A DNA stretch of 35,572 nt from Actinophytocola sp. Its GTDB lineage: Bacteria; Actinomycetota; Actinomycetes; Mycobacteriales; Pseudonocardiaceae. The notes beneath the pieces were generated by a model, which was given only the letters and a program-made list of their open reading frames with translations, did not search any database and had not been told where the DNA came from. A program made the translations under genes and the position numbers. Positions 17,239 through 25,270 of this stretch are shown one piece after another. The stretch's first letter is position 1. Each line of letters starts with the position of its first letter. The stretch covers positions 1 to 35,572 of the forward strand of contig WHSS01000023.1 in NCBI GenBank assembly GCA_009379975.1. The letters run 5' to 3'.

Positions 17239-18334
17239 ATGCCGCGAGCCGAGCCGACACCTCAACCGGACCCGCCGGGGCCATCAGACGAGCGGCTCAT
17301 CCACCGGCGGGCGACGCTGGCGGGCGGGCTGACCGGTCTCGCCGTCGCAGGCCTCGGCAGCGCGGCGGTATCTGTCATGCTGCGCGGCCGCCTGGCGGTT
17401 GGTCCCAGCGGCGGCGGCGCGGCAGCGTCCCACGTCGGCTTCGCCTCGGTCGAACGGGTGTACTCGCACGCTCGCGGCCGGGTGGTCGAGCTCATCACCG
17501 CCCTGCCGGCCAGGAACGTCCCCGCCGGCCACCCGGTGTGCGTGCTGCTGCACGGCCTTGGCGGATCGGCTCGCGACACCCGCGGCTACGGGCTCGGCCC
17601 TCGGCTGTTCACCGAGTCCACGCTGCGACGAAGCTCGCCGTTCGCGTTCGTCGCCGTAGACGGCGGCGACAACTACCAGCGGTTGGACCATCCGCCAGCA
17701 GACAGATGGGGCCGCCCGAGCGAAGCGAGCGGTGGTCGCGGCTGTCTGCTCACCGCAAGGTTCAACGTTTCCGAGCACGGCATTTGCCACAACGAGTTGA
17801 TCGGCGGATGGACCAGAGTTTCAGGTATATCAGCGGGAGGCCACCGCGGGCGACGATCCGATGGCGATGCTGCTGGAGGAGCTGCCGAGGTGGCTGCGCG
17901 ACCGGGGCCTTGCCGGTGACGATGGACTCCCGTTCGCGTGCGCCGGGGTCTCGATGGGGGCGTTCGGCTCCCTGCTGTACGCCCGGCGAAGGGTCGAACG
18001 GCATGAGCCGCTGGCGGCGGTCGCCGCGATCGCCCCGGCGCTGATCACTTCATGGCGGGTCATGCGCACCCGCAACGTGTTCAGCTCGCGGCAGGCATGG
18101 GCGGCCGTCGACCCGCTGCGGCACCCGGAGTCGGTGCGCGACGTCCGGCTCGGCGTGTGGTGTGGCACCGAGGACCCGTTCATCGCCGGCGCACGGAAGT
18201 TCATCAAGCTGACCGATCCTGAAGTGGCCTACCTCGCGCCCGGTGGCCACGACGGCACGTTCATAACCGCGGTGGCGGCTGATGTGGTGCGATTCCTCGG
18301 CGCGATAGCACCCGAAGCCGAGGGGCGGACTTAG
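17239..18334 (+). pseudogene. Exported alpha/beta hydrolase (esterase) broken by an insertion
   Basis: Two frames together make one alpha/beta hydrolase. The first (from ATG 17239) has a twin-arginine-like signal HRRATLAGGLTGLAVAGLG, CVLLHGLGGSARDT for the oxyanion region, and VAVDGGDNY. The second, one frame away, resumes at REATAGDDPMAMLLEEL and has the nucleophile motif GVSMGAFGS, the acid in WCGTEDPF and the histidine in GGHDGTF, ending at TAG 18332-18334. A 154-bp insertion between them shifts the frame and removes any continuous product. Without it the protein would be about 314 residues. The stop overlaps the clpX stop on the other strand. Confidence 0.8.
17683..17827. mobile_element. 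Small insertion (MITE-like) inside the hydrolase gene
   Basis: The insert is bounded by near-identical 9-bp direct repeats TACCAGCGG (17674-17682) and TATCAGCGG (17828-17836). Removing one repeat plus the insert, 154 bp in all, restores the hydrolase frame exactly. Inside are inverted arms TGGACCATCCGCC (17684-17696) and GGCGGATGGACCA (17803-17815), matching at 12 of 13 positions, and a second pair AGCAGACAG / CTGTCTGCT (17696-17704 and 17741-17749). It carries no gene. Confidence 0.65.
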
Positions 18335-19629
18335 GCGGACTTCTCGCTGCGCTCGGCCGACGCCCGGCGGCGCGAGGGCTGCCGGGACACGATCGTCGGA
18401 TTGACGTTCTCGCGCACGGTCTGCTCGGTGATGACGACCTTCGCGACGTCCTCGCGGCTCGGAATGTCGTACATGACCTGCTGCAAGACCTCTTCCATGA
18501 TGGCGCGCAGGCCACGGGCACCGGTGCCACGCAGCACCGACTGGTCGGCGATGGCCTCGAGCGCGGTCTTGGTGAACTCGAGCTCGACGTTGTCCAGCTC
18601 GAAAAGCTTCATGTACTGCTTGACCAGCGCGTTGCGCGGCTCGGTCAGGATCTGGACCAGCGACTCCTTGTCCAGGTTCGTCACGCTGGCCACCACCGGC
18701 AGCCTGCCGATGAACTCGGGGATCAGGCCGAACTTGATCAGATCCTCCGGCATGGTCTCGCCGAAGATGTCGCTCTCCTCGATCTCGATCTTGGTACGGA
18801 TCTCCGCGCCGAAACCGAGGCCACGCTTGCCGATGCGCTCGTTGATGATCTTCTCCAGACCGGCGAACGCACCCGCGACGATGAACAGCACGTTCGTCGT
18901 GTCGATCTGGATGAACTCCTGATGGGGATGCTTGCGCCCGCCCTGCGGCGGTACCGATGCCGTCGTGCCTTCGAGGATCTTCAGCAGCGCCTGCTGCACG
19001 CCCTCACCGGAGACGTCACGGGTGATCGACGGGTTCTCGCTCTTACGGGCGATCTTGTCGACCTCGTCGATGTAGATGATGCCGGTCTCCGCGCGCTTGA
19101 CGTCGTAGTCGGCCGCCTGGATCAGCTTGAGCAGGATGTTCTCGACGTCCTCGCCGACGTAGCCCGCCTCGGTCAGCGCCGTGGCATCGGCGATGGCGAA
19201 CGGGACGTTGAGCATCTTGGCCAGCGTCTGCGCCAGGTAGGTCTTGCCGCACCCGGTCGGGCCGAGCATCAGGATGTTCGACTTGGCGATCTCGACCGGC
19301 TCGTCCTTCGAGTCCTTGGGGCCGGTCTTGGTCTCGGACTGGATGCGCTTGTAGTGGTTGTACACCGCTACCGACAACGACCGTTTGGCGTCGTTCTGCC
19401 CGATCACGTACTGCTCGAGGAAGTCATGGATCTCGGCAGGCTTGGGCAGCTCGTCGAGCTTGACGTCGCCCGCCTCGGCGAGCTCCTCTTCGATGATTTC
19501 GTTGCAGAGGTCGATGCATTCATCGCAGATGTACACGCCGGGACCGGCGATGAGTTTCTTCACCTGCTTTTGACTCTTACCGCAGAAAGAGCACTTCAGC
19601 AGGTCTCCGCCGTCACCGATTCGCGCCAT
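18331..19629 (-). CDS. clpX: ATP-dependent Clp protease ATP-binding subunit ClpX
   Basis: ClpX is the AAA+ unfoldase that feeds tagged proteins into the ClpP1P2 chamber. The 432-residue protein has the N-terminal zinc-binding domain (CSFCGKS and CDECIDLC), Walker A GPTGCGKT (about residues 119-126), Walker [22 protein letters not shown] with the ClpP-docking loop region, and the sensor-2 segment [11 protein letters not shown]. The ATG at 19627-19629 gives the family start [13 protein letters not shown]; longer upstream frames are rejected. It is separated from clpP2 by 257 bp, so it may have its own promoter. Its TAA overlaps the stop of the convergent hydrolase gene. Confidence 0.98.
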   Translation of the reverse strand: MARIGDGGDLLKCSFCGKSQKQVKKLIAGPGVYICDECIDLCNEIIEEELAEAGDVKLDELPKPAEIHDFLEQYVIGQNDAKRSLSVAVYNHYKRIQSETKTGPKDSKDEPVEIAKSNILMLGPTGCGKTYLAQTLAKMLNVPFAIADATALTEAGYVGEDVENILLKLIQAADYDVKRAETGIIYIDEVDKIARKSENPSITRDVSGEGVQQALLKILEGTTASVPPQGGRKHPHQEFIQIDTTNVLFIVAGAFAGLEKIINERIGKRGLGFGAEIRTKIEIEESDIFGETMPEDLIKFGLIPEFIGRLPVVASVTNLDKESLVQILTEPRNALVKQYMKLFELDNVELEFTKTALEAIADQSVLRGTGARGLRAIMEEVLQQVMYDIPSREDVAKVVITEQTVRENVNPTIVSRQPSRRRASAERSEKSA

Positions 19630-19886
19630 GACCGTTGACCTCTGTCCCCTCCGGTGCCTCGTAGCCGATGCACCTGATGCGTCGTGGTGGGCCCTCGCAG
19701 GGTGTGTCTCCACTGACGGTACCCGCCGCGCTCCTCCAACGGGAGGACCAATCGCAAAACGAGTACCGCCAGTGGTCGACCCTAGACCCCGTGATGGGTT
19801 TACGCCCGCGATCGACACGCCCCGTTGCCGGGTCGGTATCTTCGGCCTCACTCTCACGGGACGAAAACCGGCGCGGGGCCGGTGTG

Positions 19887-20555
19887 TCAGTCGCCTGCCG
19901 AACCCTTGCGGTACGCCAGCACCTCGTCGACGATTCCGTACTCGAGCGCCTGCTCAGCGGTAAGAATCTTGTCCCGCTCGATGTCCTTGCGAACCTGCTC
20001 GGATGTCTTGTTGGTGTGCTTGGCGAGGGTGTCCTCGAGCAGCTGGCGAACCCGCTGGATCTCCGCCGCCTGGATCTCAAGATCTGAGACCTGGCCGTAA
20101 CTGCCCTCGGTCGCGGGCTGGTGGATGAGTACCCGGGCGTTGGGCAGCGCGAAGCGCTTGCCTGCGGTGCCGGCGGCAAGCAGCACCGCGGCCGCGGAAG
20201 CCGCCTGACCGAGGCAGTAGGTCTGCACGTCCGGCCGCACGAACTGCATCGTGTCGTAGATGGCCATCAGCGAGGTGAAGGAGCCACCCGGCGAGTTGAT
20301 GTAGATGATGATGTCGCGGTCGGGGTCCTCGTGCTCGAGGTGCAGCAGCTGGGCCATCACGTCGTTGGCCGACGCGTCGTCCACCTGCACACCGAGGAAG
20401 ATGACCCGCTCCTCGTACAGCTTGTTGTACGGGTTGGACTCCTTGATCCCGTAGCTGGTGCGCTCGACGTAGCTCGGCAGCACGTAACGGGACTGCGGGA
20501 GCACCGCGGGCGACACCCCCGAGCCGGGGGTGGGAGAGAATCTGCGCTTGCTCAT
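19887..20555 (-). CDS. clpP2: ClpP2 protease subunit
   Basis: ClpP2 is the second ring-forming serine peptidase of the actinobacterial ClpP1P2 complex. The 222-residue protein carries the catalytic Ser in [11 protein letters not shown], the His in LIHQPATEG and the Asp in [12 protein letters not shown], with INSPGGS of the oxyanion strand. The ATG at 20553-20555 follows AGGAG with good spacing. A 35-bp gap separates it from clpP1, so the two are one transcript. Confidence 0.97.
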   Translation of the reverse strand: MSKRRFSPTPGSGVSPAVLPQSRYVLPSYVERTSYGIKESNPYNKLYEERVIFLGVQVDDASANDVMAQLLHLEHEDPDRDIIIYINSPGGSFTSLMAIYDTMQFVRPDVQTYCLGQAASAAAVLLAAGTAGKRFALPNARVLIHQPATEGSYGQVSDLEIQAAEIQRVRQLLEDTLAKHTNKTSEQVRKDIERDKILTAEQALEYGIVDEVLAYRKGSAGD

Positions 20556-20590
20556 GAAAGTCTCCTGCTTGTCAGTGTCAGCGACCGAGC

Positions 20591-21205
20591 TCACTTGGCC
20601 GACTTGTTGTTCGCGAGGTGCTCGCGGGTAAGGACGTGGTCGACGAAGCCGTATTCCTTGGCTTCTTCCGCCGTGAACCATCTGTCCCGGTCTCCGTCGA
20701 GCGTGATCTGGTCGACCGACTGCCCCGTCTGCTCCGCGGTGATCTGCGCGAGCTGCTGCTTCCACTTGCCGAAGACCTCGGCCTGGATCGCGATGTCCGA
20801 CGCGGTGCCGGTCACCCCGGCCGACGGCTGGTGCATCAGGATCCGCGCGTGCGGCAGCGAGTAGCGCTTGCCGGGCGCGCCCGACGAAAGCAGGAACTGC
20901 CCCATCGAAGCCGCGAGCCCCATGGCGTAGGTGGCCACGTCGGGCTCGATCAGCTGCATGGTGTCGTAGATGGCGAAGCCCGCGGTGACCGAGCCGCCTG
21001 GCGAGTTGATGTAGAAGCGGATGTCGGAGGTGGAGTCCTCCGCGGACAGCAGCAGCAGCTGCGCCGTGATCCGGTTCGCGATCTCGTCGTTGACCTCGGA
21101 GCCCAGCACGACGATGCGTTCCTGGAGCAGCCGCTCGTACACCGAGTCGGTCAGGTTCAGCCCAGCGGTCGGCGTCCGCATGCTGGGCGTTGGGTGCTGC
21201 GTCAC
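20591..21205 (-). CDS. clpP1: ClpP1 protease subunit
   Basis: ClpP1 forms the other heptameric ring of the protease. The catalytic Ser is in [11 protein letters not shown], the His in LMHQPSAG and the Asp in the DGDRDRWF region, with YINSPGGSV. The GTG at 21203-21205 gives 204 residues; an ATG eight codons inside (21179-21181) gives 196, and the sequence does not settle which is used. The upstream region contains a -10 box (TAGGGT, 21285-21290) and a candidate ClgR site, so the pair may be induced under protein stress. Confidence 0.96.
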   Translation of the reverse strand: MTQHPTPSMRTPTAGLNLTDSVYERLLQERIVVLGSEVNDEIANRITAQLLLLSAEDSTSDIRFYINSPGGSVTAGFAIYDTMQLIEPDVATYAMGLAASMGQFLLSSGAPGKRYSLPHARILMHQPSAGVTGTASDIAIQAEVFGKWKQQLAQITAEQTGQSVDQITLDGDRDRWFTAEEAKEYGFVDHVLTREHLANNKSAK

Positions 21206-21284
21206 GTCTGCCTGCCTTCTCCCCGCAGTGGCCCCTGCTGGTCCACTGTGGACTGCGTCTTGATGTAGCTGGATCTTGTCACCG

Positions 21285-21290
21285 ACCCTA
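21285..21290 (-). promoter_or_regulatory. -10 box for clpP1-clpP2
   Basis: TAGGGT on the minus strand lies about 80 bases upstream of the clpP1 GTG and would give a leader of about 70 nt. No strong -35 box accompanies it, which suits an activator-dependent promoter. Confidence 0.4.
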
Positions 21291-21331
21291 ACGAATATGG
21301 GCGGCTCGGAATGCCCGACACCGCCCACGTT

Positions 21332-21342
21332 CGCTCAGAGCG
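21332..21342. promoter_or_regulatory. Candidate ClgR box upstream of clpP1
   Basis: TTCGCTCAGAGCGT contains CGC-N5-GCG with the inner pattern (CGCTCAGAGCG) expected for ClgR, the actinobacterial activator of clp genes. Its centre is about 59 bases upstream of the start point predicted from the -10 box at 21285-21290, a normal place for an activator. It is adjacent to the tig stop codon (21343-21345). Confidence 0.5.
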
Positions 21343-22713
21343 TCACTGATCGGCGGTCACCGTTTCGGCTTCCGCGGCCTCATCGGCGGGCTCGTTCTTG
21401 CCGAAAAGCTCGCTGAGGTCGACGGTGTTGCCACTGCTGTCGGTCACGGTGGCGCCGCGCACAATGGTGGCGAGTGCCTTGCCGCGGCGCACGTCGGCGA
21501 AGATCGCCCCGAGCTGCCCGGACTGCTGGGCGCGCTGCACGTACTCGTCGGGGCTGACGCCGAAACGCTGCGCCTGGTACATGATGCGCTCGGTCAGCTC
21601 GGCGTCGTCGACCTGGACGTTCTCCGCGTCGGCGATGGTGTCGAGCAGCAGCTGGGTGCGCACCGCCTTCTCGGCGTCGGCGCGCAGCTCGTCGTTGAAC
21701 TCCTCGAGCGTCTTGCCCTCGGCCTCCAGCGCCATCGACAGCGCTTCCTCGTTGTGGTCGAGCTCGTGGACCGCGTCGTGCTTGCGGTTGTCCACCTCGG
21801 CCTGCACCACGGCCGCGGGAAGCGGCACCTCGGCGGCGTCGAGCAGCGACTCCAGGACCTTGTCCCGTGCCTGCACGCCCTGCTGCATCCGCTTCACCTT
21901 GCCGACACGCTCGCGCAGGTCCGCACGCAGCTCGTCGATGGTGTCGAACTCGCTCGCCATCTGCGCGAACTCGTCGTCGGCCTCGGGCAGCTCGCGCTGC
22001 TTGACCGACTGCACGGTCACGTTGACCTCGGCGTCCTTGCCCGCGTACTCGCCGGCGACGAGCCGGGTCGTGAAGGTCTTCGTCTCGCCTTCGGACGCGC
22101 CGATGAGCGCCTCGTCGATGCCGTCGACGAGCTGGCCGGAGCCGACTTCGTAGGACAGGCCCGAGGTCTCGGCGTCTTCGACCGCCTCACCGTCGACGGT
22201 CGCGGCCAGGTCGATGGAGACGAAGTCGCCGTTCTCCACCGGGCGGGTCACGCCGGTCAGCGTGCCGAACCTCGCGCGCAGCTCGTCGAGCTGCTCATCG
22301 ACATCAGACTCGGCGAACTCGACATCGTCGACGCTGACCGTGATTCCCTCGACGTCGGGCAGTTCGATCTCCGGGCGGACATCGACCTCGGCGCTGAACT
22401 CCAGCACGTCGTTGTCCTCGAGCTTGGTGACCTCGAAGTCGGGCTGACCGAGGGTGCGCACCTCGCTCGCCTGGACGGCCTCGATGTACTTCGCGGGGAT
22501 GACCTCGTTGACGACCTCGTCGAGCACCGGCGCGCGACCGATCCGGCTCTCCAGGACGCGAGCAGGCACCTTCCCCGGCCGGAAGCCGGGAATGCGCACC
22601 TGCTGGGCGATCTTGCGGTAAGCGCGGTCGAAGTTGGGCTTCAGCTCGTCGAACGGCACCTCGACATTGATCTTCACGCGCGTCGGGCTCAGCTGCTCGA
22701 CGGTGCTCTTCAA
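21343..22713 (-). CDS. tig: Trigger factor
   Basis: This ribosome-bound chaperone and prolyl isomerase folds nascent chains. The 456-residue protein has the ribosome-docking signature IPGFRPGKVPARV (about residues 42-54), an FKBP-like PPIase domain (about 150-245, with GDFVSIDLAATVDG and IGASEGETKTF), and a helical C-terminal domain with an acidic tail (FGKNEPADEAAEAE). The start is TTG at 22711-22713: it gives the family start KSTVEQLSPTRVKI and is preceded by GAGGAG at six bases. The upstream frame is repeat-encoded and rejected. Confidence 0.97.
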   Translation of the reverse strand: MKSTVEQLSPTRVKINVEVPFDELKPNFDRAYRKIAQQVRIPGFRPGKVPARVLESRIGRAPVLDEVVNEVIPAKYIEAVQASEVRTLGQPDFEVTKLEDNDVLEFSAEVDVRPEIELPDVEGITVSVDDVEFAESDVDEQLDELRARFGTLTGVTRPVENGDFVSIDLAATVDGEAVEDAETSGLSYEVGSGQLVDGIDEALIGASEGETKTFTTRLVAGEYAGKDAEVNVTVQSVKQRELPEADDEFAQMASEFDTIDELRADLRERVGKVKRMQQGVQARDKVLESLLDAAEVPLPAAVVQAEVDNRKHDAVHELDHNEEALSMALEAEGKTLEEFNDELRADAEKAVRTQLLLDTIADAENVQVDDAELTERIMYQAQRFGVSPDEYVQRAQQSGQLGAIFADVRRGKALATIVRGATVTDSSGNTVDLSELFGKNEPADEAAEAETVTADQ

Positions 22714-22787
22714 CGTATGCTCCTCAGGCTTGAACAGAATTGGTGGTCGCCCACGTGATCTCGTCATTGTGCGGTGGGCGAAACCCA

Positions 22788-22793
22788 AGTCTA
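22788..22793 (-). promoter_or_regulatory. -10 box of the tig promoter
   Basis: TAGACT on the minus strand, 75 bases upstream of the TTG start. At 18-bp spacing upstream it meets GGACAC (22812-22817), a poor -35 that belongs to the first 21-bp repeat unit. Confidence 0.5.
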
Positions 22794-22807
22794 GTTGCTC
22801 CGGTACG

Positions 22808-22890
22808 CGGCGTGTCCGCGCCCCAGGCTCACGTGTCCGCGCCCCAGACCCACGTGTCCGCGCCCCAGACCCACGCGTGACCGCAAAGAC
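22808..22890 (-). repeat. 21-bp tandem repeat array upstream of tig
   Basis: Reading the minus strand toward tig there are three full 21-bp units, of the type GTCTGGGGCGCGGACACGTG plus one base (22850-22870, 22829-22849, 22808-22828), preceded by a degenerate unit (22871-22890). The period of 21 bp is two helical turns. The same unit, differing mainly at GG/AA, is found at 25131-25193. The remainder of the 302-bp gap 22714-23015 holds the tig leader and -10 box, and an upstream stretch for the MASE1 gene without clear boxes. Confidence 0.9.
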
Positions 22891-23015
22891 AGACCGAGCC
22901 CGGTCCGCGCAAATAGCACGAAACACGCATAGCATGAGCAATTGTGGTCGAGCAGGCATGACGCGTAGCCCTTGGCGCGGCGCGCGGTGTCTGACCGAAG
23001 CAGCGGGGTGGTGCC

Positions 23016-24065
23016 ATGAACCCGATCCGGCGTTACGACCTCCGGCGCGCCGTCGGTGTGGCAAGTGCCCGCAACGTCGCGGTCGCGGCCGCCTACTGGC
23101 TGACGGGATGGGGCGGCCTGCAACTGGCAGTGGTGCACGACCAGGTCACGCCGCTGTGGCCGCCGACCGGTGTCGCGTTGGCGGCCCTGTTGCTGCTCGG
23201 GCCTCGCGTCTGGCCGGGGATCGCACTCGGTGCGTTCGCCGTGAACGTTGCCATCGGACCCACAATCGTCGCTGTCCTGGTGATCGCCGCGGGTAACACG
23301 GCGGCCCCGGTGGTGGCGTACCTGCTGCTGCTGCGGCGGGCGGGCTTCCAGCCGTCGCTGCGCAGGCTCACCGATGCGCTCGCACTGGTCTTCATCGGCG
23401 GTCTGGGTGCCACGCTCATCAGCGCGACCGTCGGCAGCCTCACGCTGCTGGTCGCCGGTGTCGTGACGCCCGCGACCTTGCTGTCGACGTGGTCGGTGTG
23501 GTGGACGGGCGACGCGATGGGAGTGCTGCTGGTCGCCCCGCTGCTGCTCGTCATGGCCACCGCGCCTCCCGCGTGGACGCGTTCGCCGCTGCGATGGGTG
23601 GAAGCCGTCGGCCTGCTGTGCGCGGCGGTCGTCGCGATGACCCTTGCCGTCAGAAGCGACACCTCCCTGCTCTTCCCGGCCTACCCATTCGTCGTTTGGG
23701 CCGCGGTCCGGTTCCAGCTCAGCGTCGCGATGCCGTGTGCGATCGCGGGCTCGCTGGTCGCGACCGTCGCGGCGGGGAGCGACGCCGGCCCGTTCGCCGG
23801 CGTCAACCTGGCAGTCACGATGGTCTCGCTGCAGGCTCTCAACTTCTCGCTCGCGCTCGTCGCACTGCTGCTGTCGGCGGTCATCAGCGAGCGCGACCAG
23901 GCTCATCACGCCATCGAGGACACGTGCCAGCAGCTTTCCGACGCGCTCACGCAGCTCGGCGCGGGAAACGTCATGAGGCTGGAACACTTGGACTCGATCG
24001 CCAAGAGTAGGCAGGACCCGGACCCTCCATCCGGCGGGCACAGATCGTGGGAGGCACGCGCGTGA
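23016..24065 (+). CDS. Stand-alone MASE1-domain membrane protein
   Basis: The 349-residue protein is mostly membrane: about eight hydrophobic segments from residue 20 to 290, with LWPPTGVALAALLLLGPRVW (about 47-66) and WSVWWTGDAMGVLLVAPLLL, as in MASE1 sensor domains. MASE1 normally sits in front of a histidine kinase, GGDEF, PAS or PP2C domain. Here only a short helix (ERDQAHHAIEDTCQQLSDAL) and a polar tail follow. It is therefore a sensor module with no visible output, or one that works through a partner. Its stop overlaps the start of the next gene (GTGA). Confidence 0.8.
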   Translation: MNPIRRYDLRRAVGVASARNVAVAAAYWLTGWGGLQLAVVHDQVTPLWPPTGVALAALLLLGPRVWPGIALGAFAVNVAIGPTIVAVLVIAAGNTAAPVVAYLLLLRRAGFQPSLRRLTDALALVFIGGLGATLISATVGSLTLLVAGVVTPATLLSTWSVWWTGDAMGVLLVAPLLLVMATAPPAWTRSPLRWVEAVGLLCAAVVAMTLAVRSDTSLLFPAYPFVVWAAVRFQLSVAMPCAIAGSLVATVAAGSDAGPFAGVNLAVTMVSLQALNFSLALVALLLSAVISERDQAHHAIEDTCQQLSDALTQLGAGNVMRLEHLDSIAKSRQDPDPPSGGHRSWEARA

Positions 24066-24700
24066 GTGAGCGGTTGACAGGAATCGCCGTCACCGGTCAC
24101 GGCAAGGTGACCGCGGTCCCCGATCTCGCCGCCGTGCGAGTCTCGGCCGCGGCGCAGGCGGGCAGCGCGGCCGAAGCGTTGGAGCAGGTTACGGACGCGA
24201 TGCGCTCGATAGTCGGGCAGGCCGCCGCTGCCGGTGTCTCCGAGGCCGACCGGCAGACCCAAGGGCTGCATCTTCAGTCGTGGCGTGAACGCCCCGGACG
24301 TCCAATGCGACATCAGGGCACCCAGCAGCTTCTCCTTCGACTGCGAGACATCGAGAACGCGGGCGATGTGGTGCAGCGGGTCCTGGCGGCAGGCGGTGAT
24401 CACGCGGGCATCGACGGCTTTACGCTGGTCGTCGACGACCGCGACCGTCATCTCGAGCGCGCGCGGGAGCTGGCCATGGCCGACGCCCACCGCCATGCCG
24501 AACAGCTGGCGCGGCTGGCTCAGCGACCGCTAGGACCGGTAATCGCCATCGCTGAGAATCCGGGTCGAGATCCCATCTGGGATTCGTCAGGTGTCGAGGC
24601 CATCCGGATGAGCGCAGCCGGTCCCGGCGAACCGCCGGTCCAGGCCGGTGAACTGGATATCGAGGTCTTCCTCGCCGTGGAATACGCCTGGGGTGATTGA
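24062..24700 (+). CDS. SIMPL-domain (DUF541) protein
   Basis: The 212-residue protein matches the SIMPL/DUF541 family: ITGIAV-like start (TGIAVTGHGKVTAVPDLAAV), a central pairing of QGLHLQSW with LLLRLRDIENAG, and a C-terminal strand ELDIEVFLAVEYAW. The GTG at 24062 is preferred since GGAGG lies upstream and the start overlaps the MASE1 stop. There is no signal peptide, unlike the periplasmic members, so it probably acts in the cytosol. Function is unknown; the overlap couples it to the MASE1 protein. Confidence 0.8.
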   Translation: MSERLTGIAVTGHGKVTAVPDLAAVRVSAAAQAGSAAEALEQVTDAMRSIVGQAAAAGVSEADRQTQGLHLQSWRERPGRPMRHQGTQQLLLRLRDIENAGDVVQRVLAAGGDHAGIDGFTLVVDDRDRHLERARELAMADAHRHAEQLARLAQRPLGPVIAIAENPGRDPIWDSSGVEAIRMSAAGPGEPPVQAGELDIEVFLAVEYAWGD

Positions 24701-24760
24701 GCGCGAGCCGTGCGCCGGACGAGAGCAGAAGTCGATCTTGAGACCGCAGGTCTTATTCAT

Positions 24761-24796
24761 GAGTCGGCTCCATGTGAGCCGACTCCGCGTCTTTTG
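24761..24796 (+). terminator. Rho-independent-type terminator after the SIMPL gene
   Basis: GAGTCGGCTC and GAGCCGACTC form a perfect 10-bp stem with a short loop at 24771-24775, followed within a few bases by TCTTTT. It is 60 bp downstream of the SIMPL stop and would also lie downstream of the opposing tRNA-Pro. Confidence 0.65.
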
Positions 24797-24819
24797 CAGG
24801 TCAGCGACCTGTAGCTATG

Positions 24820-24893
24820 TCGGGGTGACAGGATTTGAACCTGCGACCCTCCGCTCCCAAAGCGGATGCGCTACCAAGCTGCGCCACACCCCG
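24820..24893 (-). tRNA. tRNA-Pro (anticodon TGG)
   Basis: The minus strand gives a full cloverleaf: acceptor CGGGGTG pairing with CACCCCG, D-arm GCGCAGCTTGGTAGCGC, anticodon arm with TTTGGGA (anticodon TGG), and T-arm with GGTTCAAATCC. CCA is not encoded. Confidence 0.97.
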
Positions 24894-24920
24894 TTACACC
24901 GCCGAAGGCCGTGCGTCAGC

Positions 24921-24948
24921 AGCCTAGCGGCACCCGCTAAGCTGTCAG
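24921..24948 (-). promoter_or_regulatory. Promoter of tRNA-Pro
   Basis: On the minus strand CTGACA (24943-24948) and TAGGCT (24921-24926) are separated by 16 bp, close to the sigma-70-type consensus, and would start transcription about 20 bases before the tRNA. On the plus strand TAAGCT (24938-24943) is a possible -10 for the divergent tRNA-Gly, so the two promoters would overlap. Confidence 0.5.
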
Positions 24949-24972
24949 CGAGCCGGTCAAGATTCGGCGAGC

Positions 24973-25046
24973 GCGGGCGTAGCTCAATGGTAGAGCCCCA
25001 GTCTTCCAAACTGGCTACGCGGGTTCGATTCCCGTCGCCCGCTCCA
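24973..25046 (+). tRNA. tRNA-Gly (anticodon TCC), CCA encoded
   Basis: The acceptor arms GCGGGCG and CGCCCGC pair perfectly. The D-arm reads AGCTCAATGGTAGAGC, the anticodon loop CTTCCAA gives TCC, and the T-arm has GGTTCGATTCC. CCA follows at 25044-25046. It is divergent from tRNA-Pro, 79 bp apart. Confidence 0.97.
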
Positions 25047-25130
25047 CAACAACCAGCGGCGGAACTCCCACCACGGGAACCGCCGCTTCGTCGTCTGGGC
25101 CCGCCCGCCTCCCAGCGTGCACCCGGCGCC

Positions 25131-25193
25131 GCCTGGAACGCGGACACGTGGGACTGGAACGCGGACACACGCGACTGGAGCGCGGACACGCGC
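25131..25193 (+). repeat. 21-bp tandem repeat array upstream of the cupin gene
   Basis: Three exact-length units follow one another: 25131-25151, 25152-25172 and 25173-25193, of the type GACTGGAACGCGGACACGTG plus one base. A TAGGGT (-10-like) follows at 25203-25208 and leads toward the cupin gene. The unit is the same as in the array upstream of tig and has the same orientation relative to its downstream gene. Confidence 0.9.
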
Positions 25194-25270
25194 ACCAGCA
25201 CGTAGGGTCATTGCGTCTGCTCGCTCGAATGGAAGGGGGCCGGTCCGCGCGTCGCGCGATCCCAACAACC

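Noticed and set aside
22808-22890. CRISPR array
   Set aside because: The 21-bp units follow each other without spacers, number only three plus a degenerate one, and have no cas genes nearby.
22791-24041. 416-codon minus-strand frame opposite the MASE1 gene
   Set aside because: It runs through the 21-bp repeats and gives Arg/Gln-rich sequence; the plus strand encodes regular membrane helices.
24820-25046. Integrated element attachment site at the tRNA genes
   Set aside because: No duplicated tRNA 3' end and no integrase gene were found in the window.
25148-25270. N-terminal extension of the cupin encoded by the 21-bp repeats
   Set aside because: The frame is open only because the 21-bp unit is a multiple of three; the cupin fold begins at 25271 and a -10-like box lies at 25203-25208.
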